Shown in pieces: positions 25,801 to 36,521 of a stretch of DNA of 64,000 nt. The translations under genes and the position numbers were made by a program. The stretch comes from Desmodesmus armatus (lineage: Eukaryota > Chlorophyta > Chlorophyceae > Sphaeropleales > Scenedesmaceae): the NCBI GenBank assembly GCA_007449985.2, contig VIIQ02000187.1, forward strand, positions 85,948-149,947. The letters are read 5' to 3'. The notes below the pieces were generated by a model, which saw only the letters and a list, made by a program, of their open reading frames with translations, was not told where the DNA came from and did not search any database. The first letter of the stretch is position 1, and the number at the start of each line of letters is the position of its first letter.

Positions 25801-28000
25801 CGAGCAGGTGCTGACAGACATTGACGACATCAATGCTGTGGCAGTGGCAGCATACACAGCGCTGCAGCAGCAGGCCGCTGGCAGTAGCCAACCTGCCGCT
25901 GGAGCAGTGAGGCGGCTGCAGCAGTCCAGCACTGGCTTTGTGCCGCTGTCAAGCCTGCAGGCCATCTTTGACGCCGTCAGCAAGGTGAACATAGACAGTA
26001 GATGTCTTGTTTCTTAGCTATCACTGCATGCATAGATAATGTCATGACAGAGCCGTACACTGCATGATGCAGCCTGAGAGTCAGCCAATATTGTACGGCA
26101 GTTGCTGGCCTTTGTTGGCCTTGATCACACTGCCGCAAGTAGCTGTCAACAGCACCGAAGCACTTGCCGGTCACCAGACTAGTCTGCGACTTGCAAGGGT
26201 TTGAGGAAAGCAGCAATGCCTGCTGAATGTATGGAGGGTGCTGTCATGCACCGCTGCATGCATCACACACAGCAGCCCTCACTGACACTCAGCTTGGTGT
26301 GCCTGCTTGCCTGCATGCAGGTTGTTGCCGCTGCTAACCAGCAGCTGCAGGAGCTGGTCGAAAAGCTGTCCACAGCATCAGCGGACGGTGCAGCTGACAT
26401 GTCTGCCCTGCGCACCAGCATCAGCAAGCTGGCGGCAGTGCAGCAGGATGAAATGAGCGCAAGTATCAGGGACATGGCAGACAAGGTCGCTGCTAACTCA
26501 AGCTACGACGTCACTGCTGACCTGGCCACTTTCACACAGGTATGTGTGTGGGGGGGTGCTCAACTGCAGCTACTGTGCGACCAGTATTATGCAGCAGCTA
26601 TACTGCCAAGCTTGGTTTGTCAGCAACGCCAACGCCACATGCAGCAGCAAAGAACAGAGAATCAGCAGCCACACTCCTCACCTCATGCTTTTGGCACTTA
26701 GGCATCGGCACACCATGAATACTGGCAATACTGCATCTCCAATCCCATGCTGGCGCAAACCCAATCCAAAGTACCGTACCGCACTGTACTCTGCACCGTG
26801 CTGCAGGCCTTCTCAGGAACAGGGCTGTCACAGCGGGTTGCAGACAAGGCCGTCAATGCTGCGGCACTGGAGGCAACCATGCGCATGTTTGCTACCCCAA
26901 CCCCCGTCAAGACCCAGCCCAAGCAGAACCTCGCCTGGCTCGCCGGCCCTATCATTGGAGGGCTTGCGGGTCTGGCACTGGTCGCGGGTGTTGGTTTGTG
27001 GGTGCGTCAGCGCAGGAGGGCGCACCAGCTTGCCCCAGCCTTTGACGGAGCTGGTACAGATGGCGTGATCCGCATCAAGCGTGCATCAGCCAAGTATGAC
27101 GTCCACGGGGAGCCGCACCCAGAGCAAGCGCTCGCACAGGCTGGGAGGGCGCTGGCCTCTCGGGCTGGCAGCGGGACTTCGCGCCCGCAGACGCCTCGCA
27201 GCGCGGGCGCTCGCACACCCAGAGATGGGCAGCAGCAGGTGGGCTCAAGGGTCTCCCTAGCACTTGCTGCGGGAATTTGCGCAGTCCAGCACTGATGAAG
27301 AAAGTCTTCTTTGCCTCATTACCATCCCAGCCTGAGTGCTTGGCCGGCATGGCCTCAACACTGCGTCACACACTGTGCGTCAGCAGTTGCTGTCCTATAT
27401 GCCAATGCTGTTCCATGCCTTCCGGCAGTCACACAGCTTCACAGACACTGCTTGACAGCGCCATGGCGCGCTTGCGGCATGCCTGTGCGTGTGCTGAGAG
27501 ACGGGAGGTGTTGGGGACTTGAAATGTCAGCATCACAGCAGAGGTTGCCAAGTCGGGGGAATAATTGTGGCGTGTTGGTGATGTTGTATCAGTTGGCACT
27601 GATGCCAGCAACGTACCCTGGTAACCATTGTAACCAGCATTTTCATGAAAACTCATAACCGTCTGTATGGGCTCCTGATAGTGCAAAAGGACTGCTACTG
27701 TTCTGCAAGGACTGCTGCTGCTGGATCACAGATCAGCTTCTTCTGCTGTGCAAAAATAACATCAGCAGCGTGTGGGCACGGTCAACTCTCCTCAGCGCGC
27801 CTGTCTAATAACGCAGACTGAGAGCGTTACTGCAGCCTTTCTCAACGAGGAGTTACGTCAGAGGCAGTAACGTCAGAGTCTCAGTGCTGCTTTGTTGGTT
27901 TTGCATGCCCTCTTTGCAGGATGAGGCTGGTGCAAGGGCAGGTGCACAACTGCCAGAAGAGTCTCAGGCATCAGGCATCCGTTGGGCACAGCTGTCTTAG
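89..28000 (+). CDS. Giant multidomain REJ/saposin-like/beta-sandwich repeat membrane protein (5' partial, 45 exons)
   Basis: This is the 3' part of a very large secreted, membrane-anchored protein. Exons from 89 onward join in one frame through 44 introns. The coding length (17,540 nt, or 17,516 nt for the shorter end) is a multiple of three after the two leading bases, which supports the model. Domain order: 18 DUF11/DUF7507-like beta-sandwich repeats, 11 saposin-B-like modules, a REJ-like region, a degenerate GPS-like segment, a Ser/Pro/Asn stalk, helical segments, one membrane helix, and a basic cytoplasmic tail. Many N-x-S/T sites fit an extracellular location. REJ proteins of animals and green algae are linked to gamete or ciliary surfaces; a role here in adhesion or surface sensing is only inference. 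The block entries below give exon coordinates. The start codon and signal peptide lie upstream of the window. Confidence 0.85.
8316..8356. repeat. Two overlapping perfect palindromes in an intron
   Basis: CTGCAGGCT-ACT-AGCCTGCAG (8316-8336) overlaps GCAGGCGCTG-CGG-CAGCGCCTGC (8333-8355). They lie in the intron between exons 8084-8237 and 8432-8622 of the giant gene. Function unknown. Confidence 0.7.
10838..18870 (+). repeat. Eleven saposin-B-like modules alternating with short Cys-rich linkers
   Basis: Exons: second half of 10544-11158, then 11294-11694, 11895-12194, 12433-12805, 13008-14983, 15333-16245, 16448-16591, 16750-16921, 17139-17500, 17768-18319 and the start of 18648-19312. Each module reads C-x2-C-x2-C, about 28-35 residues, F-x-[FTA]-C, about 10 residues, C, about 25 residues, then [NS]-x-G-[KR]-R-x-x-x-[LI]-C-x5-C. 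Apart from one extra Cys near the start, the spacing C-x2-C ... C ... C ... C-x5-C is that of saposin-B domains, which form helical lipid- or membrane-interacting folds. Linkers follow [LD]-x-C-[TS]-V-[ED]-G ... G-x-C-[FY]-x-x-x-D-C ... C-x-C-x(3-5)-[DV]-[TS]-C and resemble small EB/EGF-like knots. The 1,976-bp exon at 13008-14983 spans four modules without an intron. The saposin assignment rests on Cys spacing only. Confidence 0.6.
19654..19695 (+). repeat. 21-bp tandem duplication of a splice donor
   Basis: The unit GAGGTAAGGCCGCCGGAGCAT occurs twice in a row (19654-19674 and 19675-19695). It duplicates the donor GAG|GTAAGG at the end of exon 19501-19656. Use of the second donor would add exactly seven codons (VRPPEHE) without shifting the frame. 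Confidence 0.85.
19723..19880. repeat. Long intronic inverted repeat (foldback/MITE-like)
   Basis: The left arm 19723-19787 (starting GAGTGATGACCACACGCCGT) is nearly perfectly complementary to the right arm 19816-19880 (ending GGCGTGTGGTCATCACTC). The loop is about 28 nt. A few mismatches and single-base bulges break the 65-bp stem. It sits inside the intron between exons 19501-19656 and 20041-20313 of the giant gene. It may be a foldback element, or a transcribed hairpin of the type that yields small RNAs in green algae. No coding capacity is seen. Confidence 0.8.
22850..27004 (+). other. Juxtamembrane part: GPS-like segment, Ser/Pro/Asn stalk, helical segments and membrane helix
   Basis: Exons: 22850-24538, 24782-25123, 25365-25577, 25808-25984, 26321-26539 and 26807 onward. 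Helical residues with an SRHLLA motif lead into a beta-rich stretch. Around 23735-23880 there is C-x(n)-GGWEFDNS-x(n)-RC-x(4)-GTY, similar to the end of a GAIN/GPS module but without a clear H-L-[TS] cleavage tripeptide. From about 23895 to 24480 comes a hydroxyproline-type stalk: TPPPQPSP, many NAT/NTT sites, then repeated SPSP and PSPAP. Further helical segments carry an RRLQQ motif near 25911. A 25-residue hydrophobic helix (LAWLAGPIIGG ... GVGLWV, 26930-27004) is followed at once by VRQRRR, giving an outside-to-inside topology with a short cytoplasmic tail. Confidence 0.75.
27005..28000 (+). other. Cytoplasmic tail and two alternative 3' ends
   Basis: After the membrane helix the frame runs through a basic, Ser/Pro/Arg-rich tail. 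Without splicing it stops at 27293-27295. A donor at 27238/27239 (CAGCAG|GTGGGC) joins in phase 0 to an acceptor at 27919/27920 (CTCTTTGCAG|GATGAG). This adds an acidic 26-residue end reading DEAGARAGAQLPEE and ending WAQLS, with stop at 27998-28000. Both ends keep the frame. I slightly prefer the spliced form because the extension is hydrophilic and free of stops, but the 681-nt intron would be one of the longest in the gene. Candidate TGTAA signals follow each stop, near 27624 and at 28201. Confidence 0.45.
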
Positions 28001-28200
28001 AAGGCAGGGTGGCTCTGGCCTTGCAAGCCATGCGGGACGAGGGGCATGTTGGTTGACCCTGCGTTGTTGTGCATTGCACTCGGAGTAACGTTGGTAGGTA
28101 TCAGTGCAATGCGCACGCGCAGCGGACAGCGCCATGCGCTATGAGCACCGTCCCTAGCCACGTTGCCAGCTGTGCAGCCGTTACGATTGTGGGTTGGTAG

Positions 28201-28205
28201 TGTAA
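28201..28205 (+). terminator. Candidate TGTAA polyadenylation signal of the giant gene
   Basis: TGTAA lies 200 nt after the stop at 27998-28000. TGTAA is the usual green-algal signal. The motif is short, so chance occurrence is likely enough to keep confidence low. Confidence 0.3.
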
Positions 28206-29247
28206 GATTTGGTAGTACTTGTTGGAGTATGTGAAGATGCATGCATGCCTTGTTACTTTGTCGGTTCGCTGTCAGTTGCTGGGTTCAGCAGTGGCTGCTG
28301 TCCCAGCTGAGCTGCGTACTCTGTTCCTTTTTTGGTATCGAGCTGAGCCGTGTAGGGTTTGTGTCATTGTACTGCGGAGGGTTGTTTTGCTCACCTCAGC
28401 CTCTGAGTGGGCCTCAGTGATGGTAGGCTGGTTTGGTGTCTGGGGCTGCATCACACAAGTTGTGTTGGCTGCACCGCTGCTGGATTGTTCAAAATCTGCT
28501 CAGCTGTTTTCGGGACACACTTTGTAGATTTTGAGTTGAGCCTGGGTGTGGGCCGCAGTCTTGCAAGGCTGTGGGGGTTGCGATGGCTGTGGGTGTTTGT
28601 CACACTAGCGTACTGCCCTTGCTTTTGAGTAGTTTTCGGGTTGTTTTTGGCTGCGGCACTGCCCTTGCCCTGTGTCATTCGGTTGGCACTGCTGGTTAGT
28701 ATCAGGCTGTTCAGGTGTGGCACCTAATTGCTGGTGCAAGGGCTGACGTTGATTGTGCACTGCTGGAAGTGCATCGGAGTTGCAGTAGTCATTTATGGTG
28801 CGTACTGGTGCATGGTGCCTTTGTTAGTCTTGTTTGGGTGGCTGACACTGCGCATTTTGGTTTCACATTGGACGGCTCAATACTTTGAGAATTAGAATTG
28901 ATAAGAAGAAGGATATGCACGACCGTTGCAGGTGGGCCTGCATGTGAGGCAAGGTCCAATGTTTGGCAATGCCACACAGCATGGCATGTGTGAACTTGGC
29001 TGGCTTGCAGCAGGACTTGCAAGGACTGTGCTGGTGTCGACTTTGTGTCAACCCTGGCTGTTGGGGAGCATGCTGGCATGGGCATGGTTGCACTGCACAC
29101 ATTGCACTCCTGCGAGGCAGCTCAGCCTGCCAAGGGACACTGCAGGCATCACTGTGGATCTTCATCCCAACAGTGTAGTGCAGTGCGGCCCGGTTTTGAG
29201 GATGCTGGAGAGACGTCAGTAACAGTGGTGCAGTTTCAAGTGGCAAC

Positions 29248-29252
29248 TTACA
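29248..29252 (-). terminator. Candidate TGTAA polyadenylation signal of the coiled-coil gene
   Basis: TTACA on the plus strand gives TGTAA on the minus strand, about 246 nt past the stop codon at 29498-29500. It is supported by position and motif only. Confidence 0.3.
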
Positions 29253-29497
29253 TTGTGTTGCACCCATTTCAAAACTGCCATAGGTCTGGCAGTTTTGACG
29301 CAGCCCACCCGCCCCGTTCCACACCACCACTGAGCACGTGTGTGACTCACACCACACAACACACCAGCACATGTTCTGAGGCTATCGCAGACTGCCTGAG
29401 GCAGTCCATCAGCAACAAGCTTTGAAGATACTGCTCAACAACCGTGTCCTCTAAACCTTCGGCATCTACATTAACATTGCTGTGATCAGCTAAGGCC

Positions 29498-32400
29498 CTA
29501 GCTCGCCACACCGCCTTCACTGCCTGTGTCAGCATGAGTCTGCTGCTCATTTTCTTCACTTGCTGCATTACCCAGCTCTGGCCGCCCAGCTGCCTGCGCC
29601 GCCTCCTGCTGTTGCTGCACGGGCTGTGCTAGTTCTTCAACAGGGCTGTCTACTTCTGACCCAGGCTGTTCCTGCTGCGAGTACTGCTCAGCTGCTGCTT
29701 CACCTGCATCACTGGGCTGGTCAGGTATGCTGCCTTTGTGTTGCACAACTGGTGGATGAAGAGCGCCATCCTCGTCAGCAGCTGGACAGCAACTCGCTGG
29801 AGACTGCTCCTGCTGCTGCTGCGGCTCCTGGGCTGGCTGCTGCTGCTGATCGTCGCCTGCCTGCTGCTGCCCCTGCTCATCGTCTGCAGCCTGCTGCTGC
29901 TGCTGCTCCTCCAGCGCTGGCTGCTCTTCGCCTGCCTGCGGCTGCTCAAGTGCTGGCTGCTCCTGCTGCTGGGATGCAGAGGATGCCCCTGCTGCTGCTG
30001 TTGCTGCTGCTGCTGTGCTGGCTGTCGTGCTGAGGCCTGCTATGCGCTTCTCCTCCTCTGTGAAGCCTGCCCACTTGCTGGCCAGTGCTTCTGCAACTGC
30101 TGACTCAGCAGCAATGTCAGCCTGCATCGCAGCCATCAGCACAGCATAGTACTCTCAGAGCTAAGTTCTACTTAGTGAGCCTGCACCAGATCACCTTTGA
30201 GCAAAGCAATGCCACACACCGCACCCGTGCTACATGGATACAAGGAGAGATGCAGCAACATTCAGCCTTAGGCAAGCCCAGCCACGACAAGCGTCGCACG
30301 CAGCTGCCGACATGAAAATCAGCAGCACACACCATGCCTGGCGCTGCGGCCCCCCAGCCTGATAATCTGGCGCAACCCTCACCTTCAGTGCTTCAATGTC
30401 ACTGCTGTCAGCACCAGCAGCTGCGCCCTCAGCTGCAGTGTCACTCGAAGCTGCTGCTGTTGCTGCTGCTCCCATCAGCGTCTCAGCTGCCGCCAGTTGC
30501 TGCTGCTTGGCGTGACAGCTTGCTGTGAGGCGCCGCCACGCTGCCACTGCTGCGTCACGCTCCACCTCCTGGTAACACAGACACAGTGCAGACCACACGC
30601 GAGCACGGGCAGCAGCAGGTCAACTGATTTTGGATCCGGAGCACTGACAAAGACAGCTGGGGGACAACTTGGCTGGACGAGTTGTCCCAGTACACATGCA
30701 GAGTAAAGGGCCCTCCCTCCAGCTGCATGCCCTGCAACCCCATCAGCCTCTTGCTTGACCGACAGCCGGATACGACGATCCAACAAACATTCCACACGCA
30801 GTCTCAGACCCAGCACTTTGACGCCATCTTGTAATGGTGCATTCGCTACCAGTGGCCCACCTGCTGCATGCCTTGCAGCTCCGTCAGCTCTTCAGCCTGC
30901 CCAGCAGCCAGCTCATTGCCTCACGTAACACGCCATTCACACCATGCGGTCATGATGTTGTTCACTTATTTTACCCACCTGCTGCATGCCCTGCAGCTCC
31001 CTCAGCTCCTCAGCCTGACCAGCTGCCTGCGCCTCCAGGGTCGCCAGCTGGGCGGCAATGCTGCGTGAGGCATCAGACGCCGCCTCGCCTGCACGCACAC
31101 AGAAACAACAGCGCAGCCACAACAGAAGATACATCTGGTGCCAGCATGGTGAGCTTGCGCCCGCGCAAACATCCATCGCGCTCACATGACACAGCCTGCA
31201 CCTTGGGGAGGCAAGGGGTGCTGTTCTGAACCCAATTCTCCCCCCGGAAATAGCATGTGATGACGCGCTGACACACATTGTGCGCACCGTTGTACGCTCG
31301 AAGTGGTCGAGTGACTATCTGGGTGCTCTCACACATTCTTGCAGCACCCACCTTTCACAGCAAGTGCTTTCGCCTCAGCAGAAAGCCTGGCAGCCTCCTT
31401 GAAGTCCTGCCAGCACAACAGCAGCAGCAACAGCAGAAACGGCAGCAGCACATGAGTCAGATGCGGCTGGGTGGCGGCTGGGGTAAGCGGCGGCTGGGTG
31501 GCGGCTGGGGTGTGCGGCCAGGGCGTGTGGCGGCTGGGTGGCGACCAGGGTGTGCGGCGGCTGGGTGGCGGCTACGGTGTGTGGCGGCTGGGAGGCGGCT
31601 TGGGTGGCGGCTTGTGGGTGCCGCCGCTGGGGTGCGCTGCGGCTGCGGTGTGCGGCGGTTGCGGTCAGCGGCGGTTGGGTGGCGGCCGGGGTTTGCACAT
31701 GTTCCCTACTGCATGCCCCATGTGTGTTGGTGACGAAAGCAAGCATGAAGTTGTTAGCACAGCACCAGGTAGGTGCAACAAAAGGGAAATGGACAGCCTC
31801 CTTGGTGTCTCCCCTGCTGGGACTCGAACCCAGGTCGCGCGGGTGAGAGCCGCGAATGATAACCGCCTACACTACAGAGGATCAGATCAGCCAAGCAGCT
31901 GAAGGATTGGAAGCTGATGCTGGCAGGGCTGCAACTGCGCTTCATAGCAGGCCAAATGCAGATTTGGTGGCCCTACTACTACTACTTGCGGGTGAACAGT
32001 GATCTGTTGGGAGTTCACTGTGCTTCTCCAGCCTTGCCTGATGGTTGACTGCCTTGCATGTCTCCTGTTGTGCTTGGTGTTTCTGGTTGCTTTACCCTGT
32101 TAGCCGACGGGGCGGGGGCAGTGATGCATGTGCCAGCTTGGGTTGGGTCAGCTAGTCATGCTTGCATTGCCATGTCAGCTCTTTCACTGCCTGCTTGTCT
32201 GCGTCAGCATGTGCATGTGCGTTCTTGGCCGCGCATCCGTTCGCTTTATGCCTTGTGCGTGTTTCATGCTAACACAGCTTGTGTGCCACAGGTGGTTGGG
32301 CTGTCTTGAGTAGGATTGGTGGCGCCTTGAGTTACAAGGGCGGGACATGGATTGGGTCCCGGGGCTTGCATCGGGTTGGCTGGGTCCTTGAGGCCTCTTT

Positions 32401-35400
32401 GTAACGAACACTGACTGACTGACTACTACAGGTTCGCTGCTCTTGCAGTGCCGTTGGCGCCATTCAGTCCTTCCAGTGTATTATATCTCTGTTTTCGCAA
32501 TCTGGAAGCACACTGAGTGTGCGTGACAAGCTTTTGATGGTGGGGTTTGTCCGAACGGCCCCCTTCCGTACTGGTTGTGTCCATCCGTTGCTGGGTTCAC
32601 TTGCAACATAGTTGCGTGCGTAACCCTTGTAACACCTTCATTCATTCATGCTCTTGAGAAGGAGGTGGCGCCTTAAGTTGCATTGGAGGGACATGGTTTG
32701 GGTCCCTGAGCTTACATGGTGTGGGCTGGGTCTTTCGGGGATCTCAATGTGACGAACAATGAGTGAGTGAGAGTGAGTACTACGCTGTTGCATGCTAACA
32801 CGGCTTGTTGATGGTGGGGTTCGTCCGAACGGCCCCTTCTGTGCTGGTTGCGTCCATCCGTAGCTGGATTTAGTTGCAACGTAGTTGCGTGCGCAGCCCC
32901 TGTAACACAGCTTGTGTGCCACAGGTGGTTGGGCTGTTCTGAGTAGGTTGGTGGCGCCTTGGTTTACAAGGGCGGGCCATGAACTGGGGCTTGCGACATG
33001 GATTGGGTGAGACGCGCTAACCTTGAGGCGCTCAGTCTTACCCAGGTACAGTACTGCAAAACCACAGCTGTCAAGAAGCGGTTCATAAGCTGTTCATGCA
33101 CAGCGTTGCAAGCTTTCCTGCCCACCTTCTTGCTCGCAGCGGCCCGCTTTTCCGCCTCCAATTCAGGCAGGCGCGTTGCCACAGCAGCCGCCTGCTCGTC
33201 CGCCTGTGCCTTCTCCGCCAGCAGCTTTGACCGCCTGGCTTCGTTGGCTTGCGCCTGGCAGGTGCAATCACACAGCACAGCAGGATGGATGATCAAGACT
33301 CAAATGTTGCAGGGCCCTAGGCATGACCAGCTGCTGTGGTCGCCTGGCTTCATTGGCTTGCGCCCTGGCAAGGGCAACCATATAACAGAGCACGACAGAT
33401 GGTTGAGAGTCAAACATTGCATGACCTAGGCACCAACAGCAGCTTTGACTGCCTGGCTGTGCTGGCTTGAGCCTGGCAGGTGCAACCACACAGCACATCG
33501 TATGTTGTGACACCTCACCGTTTGCATGACCATGGACGACCCAGGCTGTGTACAGCAAGCTCGCATGTATCCGATGGCTGCTTCCTACGTGTCGACACAC
33601 ACCTTGAGCATCCACAGTCGTGCTGTTGGCCCTACCCTGCCCCCAGACCTAATTGCAGATCCGGTGCCACACCTTCCCCCCAAAAGCACCGCTCCCAGAA
33701 AGTGTGCGCACTTTGGCCAACAGTCAAACCCCACATCCCAGCGTTGAGTCACAACATCCAGCAATCAACTGTGTTCCGCTCAACTCCCACCTGTGCCGCC
33801 ACATCCTCAATGCACCTCAGCAGGTCCCGCAGCTTCTCCTGCGCAGCTGAGTCAGCATCAGTCAGCACCCCCAGCAGCTCCTGCGCTGACGCCTCCGCTG
33901 CTGCTGCTGCCCTGGCTGCCGCTGCTTCCGCTGCGCGCTGCTGTGAGGCCTCGGCAAGAGCGGCCACCTGAATAGAAGCGGGCATAAAAGTGACAAGTCA
34001 GCGCAAATGTGCTGGTGTGTGAGTGAAGCAGCTGCTGCCGCTGCTGCCGCTGCGCGCTGCTGAGAGGCCTCGGCAAGCGCGGCCACCTGCACAGTTTGCA
34101 ATCAGGGAACACAAGGGCGGGTGAGGGCAAATTGAGCCATGCAACCAAGAGGTGCATGTGAGCGGTGTAGCTGTGAGACTGTGGCAGAATCAGCCACCTG
34201 CACAGCAAACCAGCCAACCTCACCTCCTGCTGCAGCTGCTGCTGCTGCGCCTCCAGCGCCTCAGCCGCCGCCTTCACACGCTCGTGTGTGCGGGGATGAT
34301 ACTCACGTCCCAACCCTCAAGACCCCCATCCCCCTCTCACTGCGGCGACTGGCAAGTCGCTGAACAGCCTCTCGTCCTCCTTGGTTGAACCCAAACACTG
34401 CATGCCTGAAGGCCCCGTAGGGAGACAGCAAGGAGACAACAAGGCGCATGGGGCAATACAACCAGCCAACCTCACCTCCTGCTGCTGCTGCTGCTGCTGC
34501 TGCGCCTCGAGCGCTTCAGCTGCCGCCTTCACACGCGCATCGATACTCACCTTCCACCCCTCAAGCCCCAACCCCTCGCTCACTGTGACCACTGGCGAGT
34601 CACTGGACACCCTCTCTGACTCCTTGGTCCACCCCAGATAAAACCCCACAACCTCACCTCCTGCTGCAGCTGCTGCGCCTCCAGTGTTGCGCGTTGATGA
34701 CTCACCTCCCAGCCCTCAAGACCCAAACTCCTCTCACTGTGGCGACTGGCGACTTACCTCCCTCAAGCCCCAAGCCCGCATCACTGCGGCCACTGGCAAG
34801 TCCCTCAACGCCCTCTTAATCTCCTTGGTCGACCCAAACACAACCCGACAACCTCACCTCCTGCTGCAGCTGCTGCTGCTGTGCCTCCAGCGCCTCAGCC
34901 GCCGCTGTCACCGCCGCAGCCGCCACTGCTGCCGCAATGCCTCTGCTGCTACCTTCACACACGCGCGGGTGTCAAGGGTTTCATACACCTCCCAACCCTC
35001 GTTACCCCAACCCCCTCTCACAGACCCAGCAACCCTCACCTCCTGCTGCAGCTGCTGCTGCTGCGCCTCCAGCGCTTCAGCCGCCGCCTTCACCGCCGCA
35101 GCCGCCGCTGCTGCCACAGCCGCCGCGGCAGCAGCCTCCTGCTCCATTGCTGCCAGGTCAGCACTGGCTGCTGCCACTGCTGCCTCCTCTGATGCAAAAG
35201 CAGCCGCCAGGGTGCCGATCTCTGCGTCCACTGCTGCCACGGCGGCGGCTGCTGCTGCCAGCTGCTGCTCCTTGGCTGCCAATTGGGCTCTGAGGTCATC
35301 AACCTCAACCTACAAGGAATGCCAGACACGAAATGACACGATGATCAATTGTGCGGCACACGTAAGAATGCTTATGTGGATTTAGTGTGGAGTCTGTCGT

Positions 35401-36477
35401 CTTGGCCGCTAGCTGAGCCGTGAGGTCATCACCTCAACCTAGAAAGTGATCCAAAAACAAGAAACCAAGATGACACACTCGCAACAACGAGTATGAATTT
35501 GACCACTCTGGGGCACCATGTGGGGAAAAAATGTGATTGTGAAGCCTGTAGCCACAGTTAGTGGCTGATGGAGTTTGAAGCACCAAACACAGCCCAACGC
35601 CCCACCAGACGTACTGCACATGCGCAACACACACGCCTGCAGTGCATCGTGCTGCTGCTGGTCACGCCTGCCTGCACTGAACACCCCAACACTGCGCGGC
35701 CATGCCAGATGCCCGAAACGCATCCTCCAACGACACCAAAAACACCTGCAGTGCATCGTGCTGCTGCTGCAGCTAGTCACGCCTGCCAGCGCCAAACACC
35801 CCATCACTTATGTGGCCATGCCAGATGCCAAAGACACATTCTCCACACGGTTGCAAGCACCTCCTCTGTCTACACCGACCAAACACACCTGCAGTGCATC
35901 GTGCTGCTGCTGGAGCTGGTCCCGCTCAGCCTGTGCTGGTGCCGTGGCGGCCGACACTGCCGCTGACAGCTTCGACCTGCAGCACGCAACGCAAGCACAC
36001 AGTCAATTTGAGCAGGCGCCATACAAATCATCCAAGTTCCGAGTTCATCAAGCGCGGAGAGTACCCCAAACCCAGGCCCTGATCCAGACGCAGACACAGT
36101 CAAACTACCCACCGGTGAAAGCATCCACTTGTAACAACGCCCCCCCCCCTCCAAATTACAGCCAAATCACGTCCACCCACCCACCTTTCTTGCTCCAGCA
36201 GGGCTTGCTTGGCCTCCAGGGCAGCATTGCTGCTGGCGGCAGCCTCCCCCCCCCCCCCCCGGGCCCCACCCCTCTCACATAACACAGTCATAACACGTCC
36301 ACCCACCCACCTTTCTTGCTCCAGCAGGGCTTGCTTGGCTTCCAAGGCAGCACTGCTGCTGGCAGCAGCCGCCGCTGCTGCAGCCGCCACAGCCTCAGCC
36401 TCCTGCTTGGTCTGCAGCAACACACATAACAACCACACCTTAGAACACGCAAGTAGACCAAAAATGTCAGTGTGGAT

Positions 36478-36521
<44 letters not shown>

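Larger units (their letters stand above)
28001..29497. other. Intergenic region between convergent genes
   Basis: No coding sequence, RNA gene or clear repeat is recognised here. It should hold the 3' UTRs of the giant plus-strand gene and the minus-strand coiled-coil gene. Candidate TGTAA signals lie at 28201-28205 (plus) and 29248-29252 (minus). Short open frames on both strands lack coding-like composition. Confidence 0.5.

Noticed and set aside
29560..30103. Plus-strand Leu-rich membrane protein
   Set aside because: Poly-Leu arises from the complement of Gln/Ala codons in the last exon of the minus-strand coiled-coil gene.
31471..31902. Gly/Trp-rich plus-strand protein
   Set aside because: It is a translation of the GGCGGCTGGG minisatellite running into the antisense of a tRNA gene.
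34858..34935. Extra coiled-coil exon in frame
   Set aside because: None of the available AG acceptors is phase 0 for the coding frame, and one frame meets a TGA. Treated as a decayed copy.
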